Assembly (NCBI GenBank): GCA_028023455.1
Contig: JAQFVV010006354.1
Location: 126,001-190,000, forward strand
Direction: 5' to 3'
Length of the DNA: 64,000 bases
Source: Epiperipatus broadwayi
Taxonomy: Eukaryota; Onychophora; Udeonychophora; Euonychophora; Peripatidae
Positions 62,769 through 64,000 of the stretch are shown here, one piece after another; the stretch's first letter is position 1, and the number at the start of each line of letters is the position of its first letter. The notes beneath the pieces are model-generated. The model worked only from the letters and a program-made list of their open reading frames with translations. It ran no database searches and was not told the DNA's origin. Position numbers and translations under genes: made by a program.

Positions 62769-64000
62769 TGTAACATCCACTGGCTTGAGGTTTTATATGC
62801 TTTGTTTCAGTGACCAAACTACATTTGATTTGATGAATTCTTTCATTAGAACATATCAGGTCATTTTATCAAACACAGTTATTTTCCTGGTCACATAACC
62901 CACTTAAAGTAACTCGAGAACCAGCTTTTAATTTATTTGAAAAGTGGATTCTATATAAGAATCCACTGTCCAAACCCCTTCTATTTATTTAGTCATGATG
63001 AAATTATTTGGAATAATCAGAGGATTATGTTTTCAAGTACAGCATCAGCAATTTATTTAATCAAATTATAATAGTGGTTAATTTTAAATGAATTTAGACA
63101 ATTAATAATCAACAACTAAATATTAATGTAGGTTATATTTAAATTTATTGATACACAATGAAATATTTATAATATTGAGAGAATAAAATTTAAGGGAAAA
63201 TAAATAGGGATTAAAACTACTGATGAGATTTTATTTTAATTGATATGACTCAAGACAACAGTTTATCACACTTAGAATTCAACAGAAAGTGATCACTGAT
63301 ATTTGAATTAATAACGTTTTTTACCAGTGACTTTTACTGTTCAAATATATTACAGCATTTACTATGCATGGATTTATCTTGGTAGGGATTTCTGTTCAAT
63401 ATTTTTGTAAGTACTTTGTGGTTTCAGATTTAGTAGGACATGGCTTCACTCGGGGTAATTCATGACATCAGGCAAAAAGCAACAGCAGCAAACAAACTCT
63501 TCTACTCGCACATCTTAGCATGAATTTGACATGTTGGTGATGCTCTTCATAATTTCTTCAATGCTGAATATTTATTTGAAATGCTTTATTTCAGGAACAA
63601 ATATCTAAGTACCCTGATGGATATGTTTTTTTTTCTTACTCATTTTTTGTCTCTGTGTAACTTCTGTTGACATCTATTAATTTAGACAAATTTAATGTAA
63701 TTTAGTCCATAAAGTCAATTTTTTTTCTTGGGTTGCCAGCTTTAATTTTTAATTACCCAAGGAATGCTGTGATTTTTTTTATGTCCTGCTTCGCAATAAA
63801 GGTTTGTTTTTTTTATCTTTACAGACACAAAGTAGTTTCCCCTTTATTTTTTGTTATACTCTTTATATGCCTTCTCTTTTTTTATTTCTTTTAACACACA
63901 CACACAAATCTATACAACCCACATTGTCTAAACTAAATCAATCAGATATTTTATGGAAAATATTTTTTTTAGGAATTTAGTAATTTAACTTCTAAATTGC
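62769..64000 (-). repeat. Right LTR (5' LTR) of Ty3/gypsy-like element, truncated by window end
   Basis: Direct repeat of 57994-59228, beginning TGTAACATCCACTGGC and still aligning at the last base. Contains the same GGATTCTATATAAGAATCC palindrome at 62946-62964. By eye roughly four-fifths of positions agree with the left LTR, so the insertion is old. The outer boundary and target duplication lie beyond 64000. Confidence 0.88.

Noticed and set aside
62141-62813. Plus-strand frames over the gypsy 5' region
   Set aside because: They are antisense to the element, T-rich and without motifs; they are shadows of the minus-strand retrotransposon and its LTR.

Overview
This is a very AT-rich, gene-poor window from an animal nuclear genome. 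The mix of transposons (hAT, piggyBac, Mutator-like, Penelope-like, LINE and Ty3/gypsy) and a metazoan TTAGGG-type repeat track suggest an invertebrate. My best guess is a mollusc, possibly a cephalopod, but the sequence does not prove it. I found no intact protein-coding gene, no exon chain of a host gene, no tRNA or rRNA, and no CRISPR array. Every coding trace I could recognise is a decayed transposable-element gene.

Layout. 1-7855: AT-rich sequence with a LINE remnant split by a (TAA)n microsatellite (780-1183) and a piggyBac transposase fragment (4817-5100). 7856-7877: a perfect match to the 3' end of the Illumina read-1 adapter, so the sequence on either side may not be truly adjacent. 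7878-36530: two direct copies of a repeat here called R (about 4 kb once insertions are removed), riddled with nested insertions. Copy a holds element F, an AT-flanked segment and hAT element E1. Copy b holds element C (itself split by Mutator-like element D), hAT element E2, element A and element B. Because each copy preserves the uninterrupted form of the other's insertion sites, four insertions can be delimited almost to the base (E1, E2, B, C). Between the R copies lies a minus-strand gag-like coiled-coil pseudogene (18357-19532).

A, B, C and F appear to be one family: 2.7-3.1 kb, TG...CA termini, 4-bp target duplications where readable, no coding capacity, and inverted-repeat hairpins at similar internal positions whose stem sequence differs between copies. 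They look most like solo LTRs with unusually strong secondary structure. This is the most interesting unexplained signal here.

36501-50245: a Penelope-like element remnant, three palindromic fold-back elements (39065-39470, 40262-40577, 43966-44565), an 1131-bp DNA transposon with 41-bp inverted termini that carries a TTAGGG-like array (44761-45891), a LINE 3' remnant, and an isolated hAT end. 50246-54124: a degenerate LTR retrotransposon with a coiled-coil gag remnant. 56960-57937: a LINE reverse-transcriptase remnant ending in a (TA)n tract. 57994-64000: a minus-strand Ty3/gypsy-like retrotransposon with long LTRs and recognisable protease, reverse transcriptase, RNase H and integrase pieces. 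It lacks most of gag, and its right LTR runs off the window.

The elements do not work together. The window records layered insertions, and its value lies in the reconstructable insertion order, the shared hairpin architecture and one clear assembly artefact.
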